A DNA stretch of 64,000 nt from Microcaldota archaeon (GTDB lineage: Archaea > Micrarchaeota > Micrarchaeia > Norongarragalinales > SBBD01): positions 123,033 to 187,032 of the forward strand of contig JACRGC010000014.1 in assembly GCA_016212475.1 (NCBI GenBank). The letters are read 5' to 3'. Of this stretch, positions 19,501 to 28,114 are shown one piece after another. Position numbers and translations under genes: made by a program. The notes beneath the pieces were generated by a model. The model saw nothing but the letters and a program-made list of their open reading frames with translations, made no database searches and was not told the DNA's origin. Numbering within the stretch: the stretch's first letter is position 1; every line of letters begins with the position of its first letter.

Positions 19501-19543
19501 TACTTTCAACTTCTTTAAAACCATTTGTTTAATATAAATTTTG

Positions 19544-20443
19544 CTAATTGCAAACCGCCGTGCTTCCAATAAGCAGCCTGCCTGAAATAAGCCCGACATT
19601 GAAAACAACCAGCGAAATTAGGATCATTATGGGAATCCTTGGCAGATACTTGATTGGCTTTCCTTCCTTGATGATGCCAATTGCCATGATTGCAATTGCC
19701 GATTGTATGCCAATGAAAATAATGACAAGCGATTTCAAATTCCCAATTTCAAGCCCAGCCCCCCCAAGGGCTGAAGTCATTCCGCTTCCAATAAAGCAAA
19801 CAATTGTCAGCGTAAACCCAAAGATGAACGGCGCAAGTGCCAGAGATGAGACATACAAGAACAAAACCGGCATTGTGGTTCTTGAAATCCTCTCCCTTTG
19901 GATCCTAATCATGTCCCTAGCATCATCTGCAATTGCTTCCATCACATCTGCAAGGCCAGCGCCTGCCCTTTTTGCATCAACAATGATTGTTGCAGTCCTT
20001 TTGAATAATGGGGACCCAGTTGTCAGCGCGATATTTTGAAGCACCTCATCAAATGGCTTTCCTTCCTTAAGTTCCATAAGCCCTTGCTTGATATCTGCGC
20101 TTAAAGGGCCGTAATCCGAGTTGCCAACCTCTTCAAGGGCGTCCTCAGTTGTTCCGCCCGCTCTTAGGATTGCCGCCATGTGCTTCAAAGCATCTGGCAA
20201 ATTGTTTTCGACGTTTTCTATTCTTCCGCTCCTGATGCTGATTGGAAAAACTACGCTAAGAGTTTGAAGTGCAAAAAAGCCAATGAATGCAGTTAGCAAA
20301 TCGCCGAAAAATAAGTACAGCATGAATCCGGAAAATAGGGAGAGAAGGAAAATCAATCCCACAAAAATCGGAAGGGATATCCTAAACCCAGTTGCCTGGT
20401 AATATCTTCTGAATTTTTCATACTGCTCTTGCATTGTTGCCAT
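19544..20443 (-). CDS. tadC: TadC/FlaJ-like type IV pilus platform membrane protein
   Basis: This 299-residue integral membrane protein of the T2SSF (GspF/TadC/FlaJ) family is the inner-membrane platform on which the secretion ATPase acts. Two hydrophobic helices lie near residues 20-60. A cytoplasmic helical domain follows with typical words (ALKHMAAILRAGGTTEDALEE, KGLxELKEG-like) and a second half-domain (AKRAGAGLADVMEAIADDARD). Three further helices are at the C-terminus. It starts 6 bp after the end of the tadB-like gene, so translation is probably coupled. An in-frame ATG at 20,434 is an alternative start. Together with its upstream neighbours it forms the usual A-B-C order of tad/archaeal pilus loci. 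Confidence 0.85.
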   Translation of the reverse strand: MATMQEQYEKFRRYYQATGFRISLPIFVGLIFLLSLFSGFMLYLFFGDLLTAFIGFFALQTLSVVFPISIRSGRIENVENNLPDALKHMAAILRAGGTTEDALEEVGNSDYGPLSADIKQGLMELKEGKPFDEVLQNIALTTGSPLFKRTATIIVDAKRAGAGLADVMEAIADDARDMIRIQRERISRTTMPVLFLYVSSLALAPFIFGFTLTIVCFIGSGMTSALGGAGLEIGNLKSLVIIFIGIQSAIAIMAIGIIKEGKPIKYLPRIPIMILISLVVFNVGLISGRLLIGSTAVCN

Positions 20444-20449
20444 TTTGTT

Positions 20450-21589
20450 TCACGCCGGTTCCATTCTTTTGATTATGAATAAGAGCATCAGCATAACTAT
20501 TGTGATGCCCATGAATGCAATTACGATGTATTCGAATGGGAAATTGCCTCCAAGCAGCGGAAGCTGCGCAATTGATGAAAGGATGACAAGGACCACCGGC
20601 CCAACCACTCCTATCATGATGTAAATAACCGAAATAAAATTGAGTTTTTCAGTAAAGTCGCGAACCTTCATCCTAAGCTCGAATGACACATCATCCGCAA
20701 TTGCCGTTATGGTTTCCGAAAGATTCCCTCCGCTTTTTAGCGCGCGAAGGATCTGCACAATTGCCTTTTTGAGCCCGCGGCTCTTTGTCCTAGCGGCCAA
20801 TTTCAATAGCGCTTGCTCGGTCGAGCTTCCCCTCTCAATATCTAGCAAAACCCTGCGAAATTCCTCGCTGATGGGCCCGTATTTTGAATTCACAATTGAA
20901 TTCAGCGCCTTATGGAAACTTACTCCCGCCTTTACCTGCGTTGCTAGCTGTCTTAGCGCAAAAGGCAATTCCCTATTGATTTTTGTTGCCCTCTCATTTG
21001 CAATTGCAGATGGGTAAATGAAGCCGGATATCAAAACCAGGATGAATGAGGAAATCCCAATGAATGGCGCAAGCGCCAAAAGCGACAAATCGCCAATTCC
21101 GCCAGCAACCGCCCCAAACATCACCATCACAAGTGCAAATGCAACAGTTGCCGCAGTAGAAACGATGACTAGGTATTCCTCAGGAGTCCAATTGATGTTT
21201 GCGGATTCAAGGTTTTCCCTAAGCCCCTGCGATAGGGGCATATTTGCAATGAAATTTGTAATCGATGTAAGCGGCCCCCTGAAATTATTGTAAATGCTCC
21301 CAATAAACGAAAGCCCCTTTGAAGACACCGTTGAAATATTCGAAGTAACCGCTGTAAAATCCCGCATCCCAAATTTTATTGCGCCTCCAGACCCCTCGAC
21401 CCTCTCTTTAATGTTGACAATTTTTTCGTTAAGATTAGTAATAATTGGCTTTTCCTCCTTTTCCCTAAGCCTCCTTATGATTTCATTGACATCCCGCTCC
21501 CGAATATCAGTGGGTTTTTCCTCTTCGGATTCCTTTTTTTCAACGGATTCCCTAAGGGTCCCCAGTTTGTTCTTGCTATCTTCTGCCAT
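20450..21589 (-). CDS. tadB: TadB/FlaJ-like type IV pilus platform membrane protein
   Basis: This 379-residue T2SSF-family membrane protein is the second platform subunit of the locus. The first 80 residues are hydrophilic and charged (KKESEEEKPTDIRERD), longer than in minimal homologs, and could contact the ATPase. Two membrane helices follow at about 145-210. A cytoplasmic helical domain (ELPFALRQLATQVKAGVSFHKAL, then RALKSGGNLSETITAIADDV) comes next, and two or three C-terminal helices. It is 108 bp downstream of the ATPase gene, and the tadC-like gene follows after 6 bp. The pair probably makes a heterodimeric platform, as TadB and TadC do. Confidence 0.85.
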   Translation of the reverse strand: MAEDSKNKLGTLRESVEKKESEEEKPTDIRERDVNEIIRRLREKEEKPIITNLNEKIVNIKERVEGSGGAIKFGMRDFTAVTSNISTVSSKGLSFIGSIYNNFRGPLTSITNFIANMPLSQGLRENLESANINWTPEEYLVIVSTAATVAFALVMVMFGAVAGGIGDLSLLALAPFIGISSFILVLISGFIYPSAIANERATKINRELPFALRQLATQVKAGVSFHKALNSIVNSKYGPISEEFRRVLLDIERGSSTEQALLKLAARTKSRGLKKAIVQILRALKSGGNLSETITAIADDVSFELRMKVRDFTEKLNFISVIYIMIGVVGPVVLVILSSIAQLPLLGGNFPFEYIVIAFMGITIVMLMLLFIIKRMEPA

Positions 21590-21697
21590 CTATTCGACCT
21601 ATAACAAATACAATCAAAGGTGGTATATAAAATCCACCTTCGGATTCCAACTGCATTGATTTGAAGGTAAAATGATTTTCCCAAAATGCCAATTCCT

Positions 21698-24556
21698 TTA
21701 AATTTTCCCGCGCTTTTGAAGGACGTAATTTTGGGTGATTTTGCAAACATCCTCGATTTTCCTAACCCCCCTAGTGCTCAAATCCATCAGCACTTTTTTC
21801 CGGTTTTCAATCTCATCGTAAATATCCTCCTTCCTAAGCCCCGTAAATGTTGCCAGCGTGTTCACAAAATTCGAAGGAATCCCAGTTGGCTGGAGCTTAT
21901 CCTTTGCCGAATCCCACTGGTAGATTATTGCAAGCTTTGGCATTTCGTTCTCATCATTTGATACCTCTGCAATTTCCGTAACCCTCCTAATCACGCCCTT
22001 TCTCCTATCGTGCAATCTGTTTTGCATCAAAATGAAATTAAGGGCGCCAATCATGATGGATGGGACGCTGATTGGCGGGCTCATAAGCCTGATTAGTGTT
22101 TCATGGGCTGAATTTGCGTGCACTGTGCCATAGCAGTTTGATACGATCATCTCATTTGCAATGTATGTGTGGTTATCCTCAACTGTCAAATCATAAACGT
22201 AGCCATCGTGCTCCAAAATTTCAACGCAATCAACTTCATCCCACCTAATTGGCGAATCAACAAGCATTTTCAACTGCTTTGTTATTTTATTTTCAATTGC
22301 GCCGCAAACCCTATCCACCATTTTCCTTGTGCTTTTCCTGCTTCCGGTTTCAAACGCCTCAACAACTCCCCTCGAATTATTTCCCAGCCTTTTTGCCAAC
22401 TGCGCCTGTGAAATTTGGGCTTCCATCCTTGCATTTTTAAGCGTCCTTGAAAGGTTTGGCAAGACATCGTACGCATCGCCCGAATTTTCAATTGCCGCTT
22501 CAAGATTTGATGACTTCAATTCGTGCGCAAATCCGATGTGATCCCTGAATTTTTCAAGGTTTTCCCTGCCATAGATGTTGATTGCAAAATACGGTCCCAA
22601 ATTGCCCTTCCCATCCTGCTTTGCTGTGTATGTCGAAGAAACTATCCCAAACCTTAGCAAGAGCAACGGAACTGTTTTGGCAAATGATGGGTTCGATGTA
22701 GATAGGCAAACCGAATTGCTATGCAAATTCGCCCATCCATTGCAATCATACATTCCCCTTAGGAATTTTCCCATTTCCTCATTGCCCGATGTCAAAAGCT
22801 TTTCATTCAATTCGAATATTTTTGCCTTTCTTCCAAAAGGAATCCCGTATTCTTCCTGAATTTTTCCGCAAAGCGCAGGATCCCAAACCTGCGCCCATTC
22901 AAAATTTTCATTTTTAACTTGTGTGATCTTATGCCCGGATACTTTGCTAATTTCCGATTCAAATCCCCTAACCAGGGGCGGAAATGCATTGACAAAGCCA
23001 ATTGATTTTCCGGTTATATTGCCATCGCCATAAATCATTCCCGTCAAATACGGCGAAAATAATTTTTCATTACTCGCTTCCAATTCAAGCTGCCTTGGGA
23101 ATGCCAAATAATCGCCTGTTTTCACATCTCCTGCCGCAACCTCCTGCACTCCCTCAAAAATGCGGTAAACCGGATGGTCCAACGTCAAAGAAATGGATTT
23201 TCCGGATTTGAATGAAATTTTTGCCATTTTTTCATTTGTTTTCTTCCTCCAAATTCTTGTGATTTGCTTTGATTCCAGTTCCAAAGTTTTTTTGTTGAAG
23301 CTAACCGCCCGAAGTTCGTCCTTGATTTGCGCAAATTCAAACCCATCCTCGTTTTTACTCCCATCCTTTATGAATCTTTTTGCAATATCCGAAATTTTTT
23401 CAATATTCCCATTAGCAAGCTGGATTTTGCTATTGCCCCCAATTGCGCCCCTATGTCCCGTATTCATTGCTGTAAACAAGGTGAACCCTTCAGCTCCCCG
23501 AATTTCCCCAACAATTATCCTATCCGGCCTCATCCTAAGAGAATTCTTGACAAGCGTATCCATTGAAATTTCCCCGGAACCCTCAACGGATGCCGGCCTT
23601 GTTTCCATTCGGATCCAGTGCTGCAAGGGAAGTGCAAGCTCAGCCGTATCCTCGATTGAAATAACCCTCTCATCGGTTGGGATGAATGATGCCAAAACGT
23701 TTAGTGTCGAAGTTTTCCCGCTTGCAGTCCCTCCCGAAATCAAGATATTTGCAGGATACGCGCCGTACCCGTCAGCAACCACCCAAAGGAAAGCCGCCAC
23801 ATCAAAATCAAACGTGCCGTATTTTATCAAATCAACAACCGTGAATGGGTCCTTCCTAAATTTCCTAAGCGTAACTGTTGACCCATCAATTGACGCCGGA
23901 AGTATGGTTGCATTCACCCTCGACCCATCCGGCAACCTAGCATCCAGCAAGGGAGATTGGATGTCAATCCTCCTTCCAACCGTCCTTGCCATCTTGTCAA
24001 TCAAATTGAAAATATCCCTATCCTCGTAAAAGACTATATTCGTCTTCATCATCTCGTATTTCCTGTGGAATACGTAAATTGGCCTCCCCGGGCCTATAAT
24101 CATGATCTCTTCAAGGAAATCATCATCAATTAGCGGATCGATTATCCCATACCCTGCCATTTCCTTGACAACAGCTTCTGCATAAAACTGCTTTGCATGG
24201 ATTGGGATTTTAAGTTCGGGGGTATTGGCGATGATTTCAAGTATTTTTTGCAAAAATTTCGCCTTCTTTTCCTCCTTTGTTATGTTTTTGGTTTCCGAAT
24301 CCGAAATTACGCCCGTTGCAATTTCCAATAATGTGTTGATAAGGCCCCTTTCCTCCCCCTTGAGCCTGGGGGTTGGGATCTCATAGACATAAAGCGGCTC
24401 GCCGGGCTCTTTGTAAATCCTAACATCGCCGTAGCTTTCAATCAAGAGCCGCTCGGTTTGGATTTCTTCCTTTGGTTGGGCCTTTGGCTCATCGGATTTT
24501 GCATCGCTGGTTTTTTTTTCAGCCTTTGCACGCTCCAGCGCGTCTTGAAGATTCAT
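21698..24556 (-). CDS. tadA: Type II/IV secretion system ATPase (TadA/KlbA/VirB11-like) interrupted by an intein
   Basis: The precursor is 952 residues; removing the 437-residue intein leaves about 515, normal for archaeal TadA/KlbA ATPases. These hexameric motors drive pilin assembly or secretion at the cytoplasmic membrane. The N-terminal part is charged, followed by the N-terminal ATPase domain (YGIIDPLIDDDFLEEIMI). Walker A is SGGTASGKTSTLN, and the Walker B region is RPDRIIVGEIRGAE. The conserved AMNTGH-G...GTVHANSAHE motif is where the intein sits. ATG at 24,556 (MNLQDALERAK) has an AAGGA element a few bases upstream; the open frame extends 24 bases further. It heads the tadABC-prepilin run on the minus strand and is divergent from the small membrane proteins at 24,723. 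The motor is functional only if the intein splices. Confidence 0.92.
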   Translation of the reverse strand: MNLQDALERAKAEKKTSDAKSDEPKAQPKEEIQTERLLIESYGDVRIYKEPGEPLYVYEIPTPRLKGEERGLINTLLEIATGVISDSETKNITKEEKKAKFLQKILEIIANTPELKIPIHAKQFYAEAVVKEMAGYGIIDPLIDDDFLEEIMIIGPGRPIYVFHRKYEMMKTNIVFYEDRDIFNLIDKMARTVGRRIDIQSPLLDARLPDGSRVNATILPASIDGSTVTLRKFRKDPFTVVDLIKYGTFDFDVAAFLWVVADGYGAYPANILISGGTASGKTSTLNVLASFIPTDERVISIEDTAELALPLQHWIRMETRPASVEGSGEISMDTLVKNSLRMRPDRIIVGEIRGAEGFTLFTAMNTGHRGAIGGNSKIQLANGNIEKISDIAKRFIKDGSKNEDGFEFAQIKDELRAVSFNKKTLELESKQITRIWRKKTNEKMAKISFKSGKSISLTLDHPVYRIFEGVQEVAAGDVKTGDYLAFPRQLELEASNEKLFSPYLTGMIYGDGNITGKSIGFVNAFPPLVRGFESEISKVSGHKITQVKNENFEWAQVWDPALCGKIQEEYGIPFGRKAKIFELNEKLLTSGNEEMGKFLRGMYDCNGWANLHSNSVCLSTSNPSFAKTVPLLLLRFGIVSSTYTAKQDGKGNLGPYFAINIYGRENLEKFRDHIGFAHELKSSNLEAAIENSGDAYDVLPNLSRTLKNARMEAQISQAQLAKRLGNNSRGVVEAFETGSRKSTRKMVDRVCGAIENKITKQLKMLVDSPIRWDEVDCVEILEHDGYVYDLTVEDNHTYIANEMIVSNCYGTVHANSAHETLIRLMSPPISVPSIMIGALNFILMQNRLHDRRKGVIRRVTEIAEVSNDENEMPKLAIIYQWDSAKDKLQPTGIPSNFVNTLATFTGLRKEDIYDEIENRKKVLMDLSTRGVRKIEDVCKITQNYVLQKRGKI
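22136..23446 (-). mobile_element. KlbA-type (Ala1, class 2) intein with LAGLIDADG-like endonuclease and HTH
   Basis: The in-frame 437-residue insert begins with Ala (GHRG|AIGGNSKIQL) and ends VSN before Cys+1 (|CYGTVHANSA), so excision restores NTGHRGCYGTVHANS. Ala at position 1 is the mark of KlbA (class 2) inteins, in which Cys+1 is attacked directly. Block B has LTLDHPVY and block F has YDLTVEDNHTYIA. The penultimate residue is Ser, not His. The central part has two LAGLIDADG-like helices, LTGMIYGDG and LRGMYDCNGW. The second has Asn where the catalytic Asp usually is, so nuclease activity may be weakened. A Xre-like helix-turn-helix (ISQAQLAKRLGNNSRGVVEAF) lies before block F. Boundaries follow from the reading frame and the ATPase motif. 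Confidence 0.9.
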
Positions 24557-24722
24557 GTGAGTTTTCCTTAAAAAAAACACGGAAGCGAAATTGAAAAAGC
24601 TTTGCTACGCAAATTATCCAAATAATCTGAATGAAAGTTGCTATTTTATTGCCAAAATTTGCGGTTTCTTCTTAAAACCAATCGAAAAGTTAAATAAGCA
24701 CCTTTGGTTTTATTGAAAGAAT

Positions 24723-25031
24723 ATGGGGTTGGAAAGCAATTTATTCCTAGCATGCGGAGTGCTTACTCTATCCGTTTTCCTATTCGGATACTGGGTTTTT
24801 CGGGCATGGAAGGCATTTTCCCAAAAATTCACAAGGCTCGATAGGAAGCTTAATGATGTTGCCATCTATCTATCCCATGTGAATGAGGATAGGGCGCACC
24901 TTGAAAAAATGGCGAACAATAAGGTTGATGAGAACTGGGCGGAAAAGAACCTCTCGGTTGCATTTGCGGATTTCAAGCGGGCAAAATCCGAAAGCCGTGG
25001 CAGGGCCCGCATATCAATAACAGCAAAGTGA
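24723..25031 (+). CDS. Small membrane-anchored coiled-coil protein
   Basis: The 102-residue product has one N-terminal membrane helix (LFLACGVLTLSVFLFGYWVF) followed by a charged helical tail with coiled-coil character. No named family was recognised. It is the first gene transcribed away from the tadA operon, and an A/T-rich TATA-like element (TTAAATAAG, about nt 24,690) lies about 30 bp upstream. The next gene overlaps its stop if a GTG start is used there. Its form resembles small accessory proteins that tether pilus ATPases or platforms, which is inference from position. Confidence 0.55.
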   Translation: MGLESNLFLACGVLTLSVFLFGYWVFRAWKAFSQKFTRLDRKLNDVAIYLSHVNEDRAHLEKMANNKVDENWAEKNLSVAFADFKRAKSESRGRARISITAK

Positions 25032-25036
25032 TCTAT

Positions 25037-25342
25037 ATGGCAATTTTGGAAGGAGCAAATGATGCATCGGTTGTGCTATTCATATTCGTAATTGGCGCGC
25101 TTTTTTGGATGATAAAGCTTGCATACGATTTGAAGAACGCAATACTTGCAAAAAGCAAAACGCTTGATTCGAAGGTTGCCAACCTTGAGGGGAAGGCAAT
25201 TTCAATCCGCAAGGAAGTGCAGGACCTAAACAAGAACATCCACCAAAAGCTCGACAAGGAAGAGTTTGAAAAACGCATTGACGGCCTAATCGATCTGGTT
25301 GGCAAGAAAAAGGAGCCGGAAAAGCGCAAGGATATGCGTTGA
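25037..25342 (+). CDS. Small membrane-anchored coiled-coil protein
   Basis: This 101-residue protein has one N-terminal membrane helix (ASVVLFIFVIGALFWMI) and a charged coiled coil (KVANLEGKAISIRKEVQDL), ending in basic residues. ATG at 25,037 was chosen; a GTG at 25,028 overlaps the stop of the previous gene as GTGA and is a real alternative that would add three residues. Size and layout match the preceding gene, so the two may be distant paralogs or partners. Function is unknown. A weak hairpin (stem CCGCTT/AAGCGG at 25,346-25,364) follows the stop. Confidence 0.55.
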   Translation: MAILEGANDASVVLFIFVIGALFWMIKLAYDLKNAILAKSKTLDSKVANLEGKAISIRKEVQDLNKNIHQKLDKEEFEKRIDGLIDLVGKKKEPEKRKDMR

Positions 25343-25499
25343 AACCGCTTGAAGTAAAAGCGGAATATTTGACATTGCAATTGATGCAGGTCCGCATCCT
25401 CCTAGTCATTCAAACAATCAAATCCTATTCTTCCCCCCTAGCATCCCCCCTCAACTATTTAAACCAGCCCGCATTTTATATCAAATAAGGGAAAAGTTT

Positions 25500-25991
25500 A
25501 TGCAGCTTCGCGGGCAAATTGCAATCGAGATGTTTTTTGCATTCACCTTTGCCATACTTTTGGTATTCTGGCTTGTCAACTATGTAGAAAACTACTCCGA
25601 AGTCAGTAAGCGCTCAACACTCAAGACACAGCAGGCCTTTGTTGCAAGGGACATCCTAAAGGTTGTGAATTCGGTTTGCGTGAATGGGGGCAACCCAAAA
25701 GGAGGGGAAAAAATCTCTAAAATAACAATTTCTTCCCCTTGCCTTAACTACAAAACCGACAAATGGTACTATGATATTGTGACCCCGGATGCAGCCCCCT
25801 ATACGACTTTGCAGATTAAAAGTGAAGTAGCCAATGAAACAATTTCCTTGACAGCTTCCTGCAAAGTCATCTCAAATGCAAATACCACAAGATGCTCGAA
25901 TCTTGATTACCTATGCATCTACAAAACCAACGAGCCAATTGCAGGTGTAGATGATGTTATGGTTAGGATACAATCAGGTGTATGCGATTGA
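25500..25991 (+). CDS. Pilin-like protein with class III-type N-terminus
   Basis: The 163-residue product begins MQLRGQIAIEMFFAFTFAILL, a short basic leader, Gly-Gln at the expected cleavage site and Glu at +5, followed by one membrane helix. This is the class III prepilin pattern. The mature part has several Cys residues (near 60, 80, 118, 127, 132 and the C-terminus), suggesting disulfides in an extracellular domain. A TATA-like CTATTTAAAC (about nt 25,455) lies about 45 bp upstream of the ATG. Its end overlaps the next gene, starting a run of four envelope genes. A minor pilin or pseudopilin of the TadABC system is the likely role. Confidence 0.65.
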   Translation: MQLRGQIAIEMFFAFTFAILLVFWLVNYVENYSEVSKRSTLKTQQAFVARDILKVVNSVCVNGGNPKGGEKISKITISSPCLNYKTDKWYYDIVTPDAAPYTTLQIKSEVANETISLTASCKVISNANTTRCSNLDYLCIYKTNEPIAGVDDVMVRIQSGVCD

Positions 25992-26350
25992 AAGGCCAGA
26001 TGTTTTCAATAGATTTTGTGATTGCAATGGCGCTACTAACAGTAGCCATTGGCATAACCATCCAATCGCTAGATCTTTTTCAAAAAAGGGTCCAAAGCGC
26101 AACCGTGCTTTACACTGAAAATGCGGAACTGATTGCGCAAAATTACACGCATTACGCTGCCGGATTCAAAAATGCTACGCCTTATTGCATCTCCTACTCA
26201 AACGGCTCGGAATTTTCAAGCAATTGCAATGAATTCCGATACTGCGATTTAGCCGGCAATAACTTTACGGCAACGCGAATTGTTCCGTGCAGCTATAATT
26301 TTCCATCAATTTCGGGCCCTTGCTCCCTTACGGTTTACACTTGCGAGTGA
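25982..26350 (+). CDS. Pilin-like envelope protein
   Basis: The 122-residue product starts MRLKGQMFSIDFVIAMALLT, again a basic leader, Gly-Gln, an acidic residue at +5 and a membrane helix. A short extracellular part has N-x-S/T sites and six Cys. It overlaps the preceding gene by 10 bp, and the following gene begins 5 bp after its stop, so these are one transcription unit. The class III-like signal is less typical than in the neighbours (Asp instead of Glu). No named family was recognised beyond the pilin-like N-terminus. Confidence 0.6.
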   Translation: MRLKGQMFSIDFVIAMALLTVAIGITIQSLDLFQKRVQSATVLYTENAELIAQNYTHYAAGFKNATPYCISYSNGSEFSSNCNEFRYCDLAGNNFTATRIVPCSYNFPSISGPCSLTVYTCE

Positions 26351-26355
26351 AATTT

Positions 26356-27342
26356 ATGAAATTCCAAACTTTCCAAAAAAACAAGGGTTTCATCTTCACG
26401 ATGGATCTGATGTATTCGCTCTCAATCCTATCCATCCTTGCGCTTATACTCGTCACCGTAAACTATGCAAAAGTCGAGGACAACAAGCGGGCAAACCTGG
26501 AAAACCTTGCCCGCGATTTCCTCGAAATGAACTACCTCCATAAAATTCCAACCGATTTCGACTTTTTCTCACAGCACACCTTCCATTCGGTTTACGGAAC
26601 TGCGGATAGGATGGTTGTCGATTTCGACAGCAATCCGGGTCCATTTTTCCCAAGGAATGGCACATGGGTTTTTGCTCCGGCGCAGAACTACGGCCCAAAA
26701 TACAACGGACTTTATTCGCAACTTTCAACCCAGGGAGATTATTTCCAAGCAATAGCTCCTGCCCTTAGCTCAAAAGATTATTACGTCGAAGTGCAAGTTA
26801 ATTTTACAAAAGGCGGGAGCAATGACCAATTGGGCGGCATTAGCATCCGGTCAAATTCCACTGGAGCCAGATATTCTTGCATAGCATATGCCAATAAAAA
26901 ATTAGTCCTTTGGAAGGCGGATAGCTGGAACCATGATTTTGGTTGGGGTGGTTCAAATCCAAGCCGGTTGGTTGACAACGGAGCGTCATTCACTTCGTTG
27001 GAAGTTGAAAAATGGTATACCGTTTGGATGAGCGCAACTGGAAATTTAATAACCTGCGGAATCAAGGAAGATGCACCAACTAGCATTTCCGCCAATGACA
27101 ACTCTTTGATTGGCGGCTATCCAGTTTTGGAATCCACAAAATGGAGCGCTAACACCCAGTTTGATAATTTCACAATAAAAACCAACGGAATCAATGCTTC
27201 CTCTGTTTTCCGAGGTGTTTTGCATTCATATCCGGCGCCTTGCGGGTGCATAAGTGGAATTTGCCAATTAGCTATTAATGATCCATGCTTAATTGAGCCG
27301 GAAAACCTTGCATATGTGAAAAAAGAGGCGTGGGTATCATGA
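26356..27342 (+). CDS. Pilin-like protein with lectin-like (concanavalin A-fold) ectodomain
   Basis: This 328-residue protein starts at ATG 26,356 (MKFQTFQKNKGFIFTMDLMY). A basic leader, Lys-Gly and a membrane helix with Asp near +5 resemble the neighbouring prepilins. The ectodomain (about residues 70-300) is rich in Trp, Tyr and Gly. Words such as DYYVEVQVNFTKGG, GGISIRSNSTGARYSC and WYTVWMSATGNLITC are of the kind seen in LamG/DUF1080-like jelly-roll domains, which often bind sugars. The C-terminus has a Cys-rich segment (PAPCGCISGICQ). A pilus-tip or pseudopilin adhesin that binds a glycan is inferred. The stop overlaps the next start as ATGA. Confidence 0.6.
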   Translation: MKFQTFQKNKGFIFTMDLMYSLSILSILALILVTVNYAKVEDNKRANLENLARDFLEMNYLHKIPTDFDFFSQHTFHSVYGTADRMVVDFDSNPGPFFPRNGTWVFAPAQNYGPKYNGLYSQLSTQGDYFQAIAPALSSKDYYVEVQVNFTKGGSNDQLGGISIRSNSTGARYSCIAYANKKLVLWKADSWNHDFGWGGSNPSRLVDNGASFTSLEVEKWYTVWMSATGNLITCGIKEDAPTSISANDNSLIGGYPVLESTKWSANTQFDNFTIKTNGINASSVFRGVLHSYPAPCGCISGICQLAINDPCLIEPENLAYVKKEAWVS

Positions 27343-27956
27343 AAGGATTTTTCTCATTTGTATCAATTGCACTCGTTGCGCTCCTTTTGATAGTTGCAGC
27401 TTCGTATATTTTCACATACAGGGACGTTCGGGAAGCCGCCCAGAAGGATTTGGAGGTTAGGCGATTTTCAGAAAGGTTTGCAGATGCCAGATTAGCCTTG
27501 AATTACACTTTAATTGATGCTATTATGGATTCTGCGTATATCCCCTATAAATGTACGAATGATTTTCCTTCCGGGCTTCCGGCGTTTTATTCCGAACTTA
27601 CGAATAGGGTTCCGCAGTATCTGGATAACTTTTCAGATGCCTTCAGCGATGGAATTGTCGTGAATGCAACCCAGACCAACACATTTGCATGCGCAGATGA
27701 AATCGGTGGCCCAACCGAACTTACGAGCTTATTCAATGGCACAATCCTAAAAGTGGAAAAATCCCAGCAATGCGCGGGATTTGTGGATTTAACCGTCTCA
27801 TCCGAAAACATGTTCGTCACTGAAAATAACAAGTATAATTTCAATGTCGATATTAGCAACACCTCAATTTTGATGTTTAAATTATTTGCAGTGCAAATCC
27901 GAGGAATCGGAATCAATGGCACGACCTTTGCCACAGTAATCCTTTGCGAGCCGTAG
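27339..27956 (+). CDS. Single-helix envelope protein, pseudopilin-like
   Basis: The 205-residue product starts MKGFFSFVSIALVALLLIVAA, one hydrophobic helix after Lys-Gly. The mature part has N-x-T sites and several Cys, predicted to lie outside the membrane. The ATG overlaps the stop of the lectin-like gene (ATGA), so translation is probably coupled. A GTG nine bases upstream is possible. It is the last gene of the four-gene envelope run. No named family was recognised; the pseudopilin label rests on position and N-terminal form. Confidence 0.55.
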   Translation: MKGFFSFVSIALVALLLIVAASYIFTYRDVREAAQKDLEVRRFSERFADARLALNYTLIDAIMDSAYIPYKCTNDFPSGLPAFYSELTNRVPQYLDNFSDAFSDGIVVNATQTNTFACADEIGGPTELTSLFNGTILKVEKSQQCAGFVDLTVSSENMFVTENNKYNFNVDISNTSILMFKLFAVQIRGIGINGTTFATVILCEP

Positions 27957-28086
27957 GTTTGGCAAAGCAATGGCATTTGAAAATTATTCCAAAACCAGCG
28001 GTAAAATTCAAGTTTTAATTGCTGGCAAAACCATCTGATCTGCAACATTTCCCATCCGAACCTTCCCAAGCAACCTTTAAATAAAT

Positions 28087-28109
28087 CCCCCCAGTAACTA
28101 CTGATGGGG
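28087..28109. promoter_or_regulatory. Inverted repeat between TATA element and start of a small gene
   Basis: The sequence CAGTA-AC-TACTG (28,092-28,103) is a perfect inverted repeat, flanked by C-rich and GGGG arms that extend the pairing. It lies between a TATA-like TTTAAATAAAT (28,076-28,086) and the ATG at 28,115, that is, over the expected transcription start. An operator or leader hairpin is possible, but nothing shows which. Confidence 0.3.
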
Positions 28110-28114
28110 TATAA

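Noticed and set aside
23193..24029. Long plus-strand open frame opposite the secretion ATPase
   Set aside because: It is antisense to the Walker A/B regions of a conserved ATPase and shows no family signal of its own.
25346..25364. Hairpin CCGCTT...AAGCGG after the small coiled-coil gene as a terminator
   Set aside because: Short stem, no T-run directly after it, and archaeal termination relies mainly on T-rich tracts; too weak to call.
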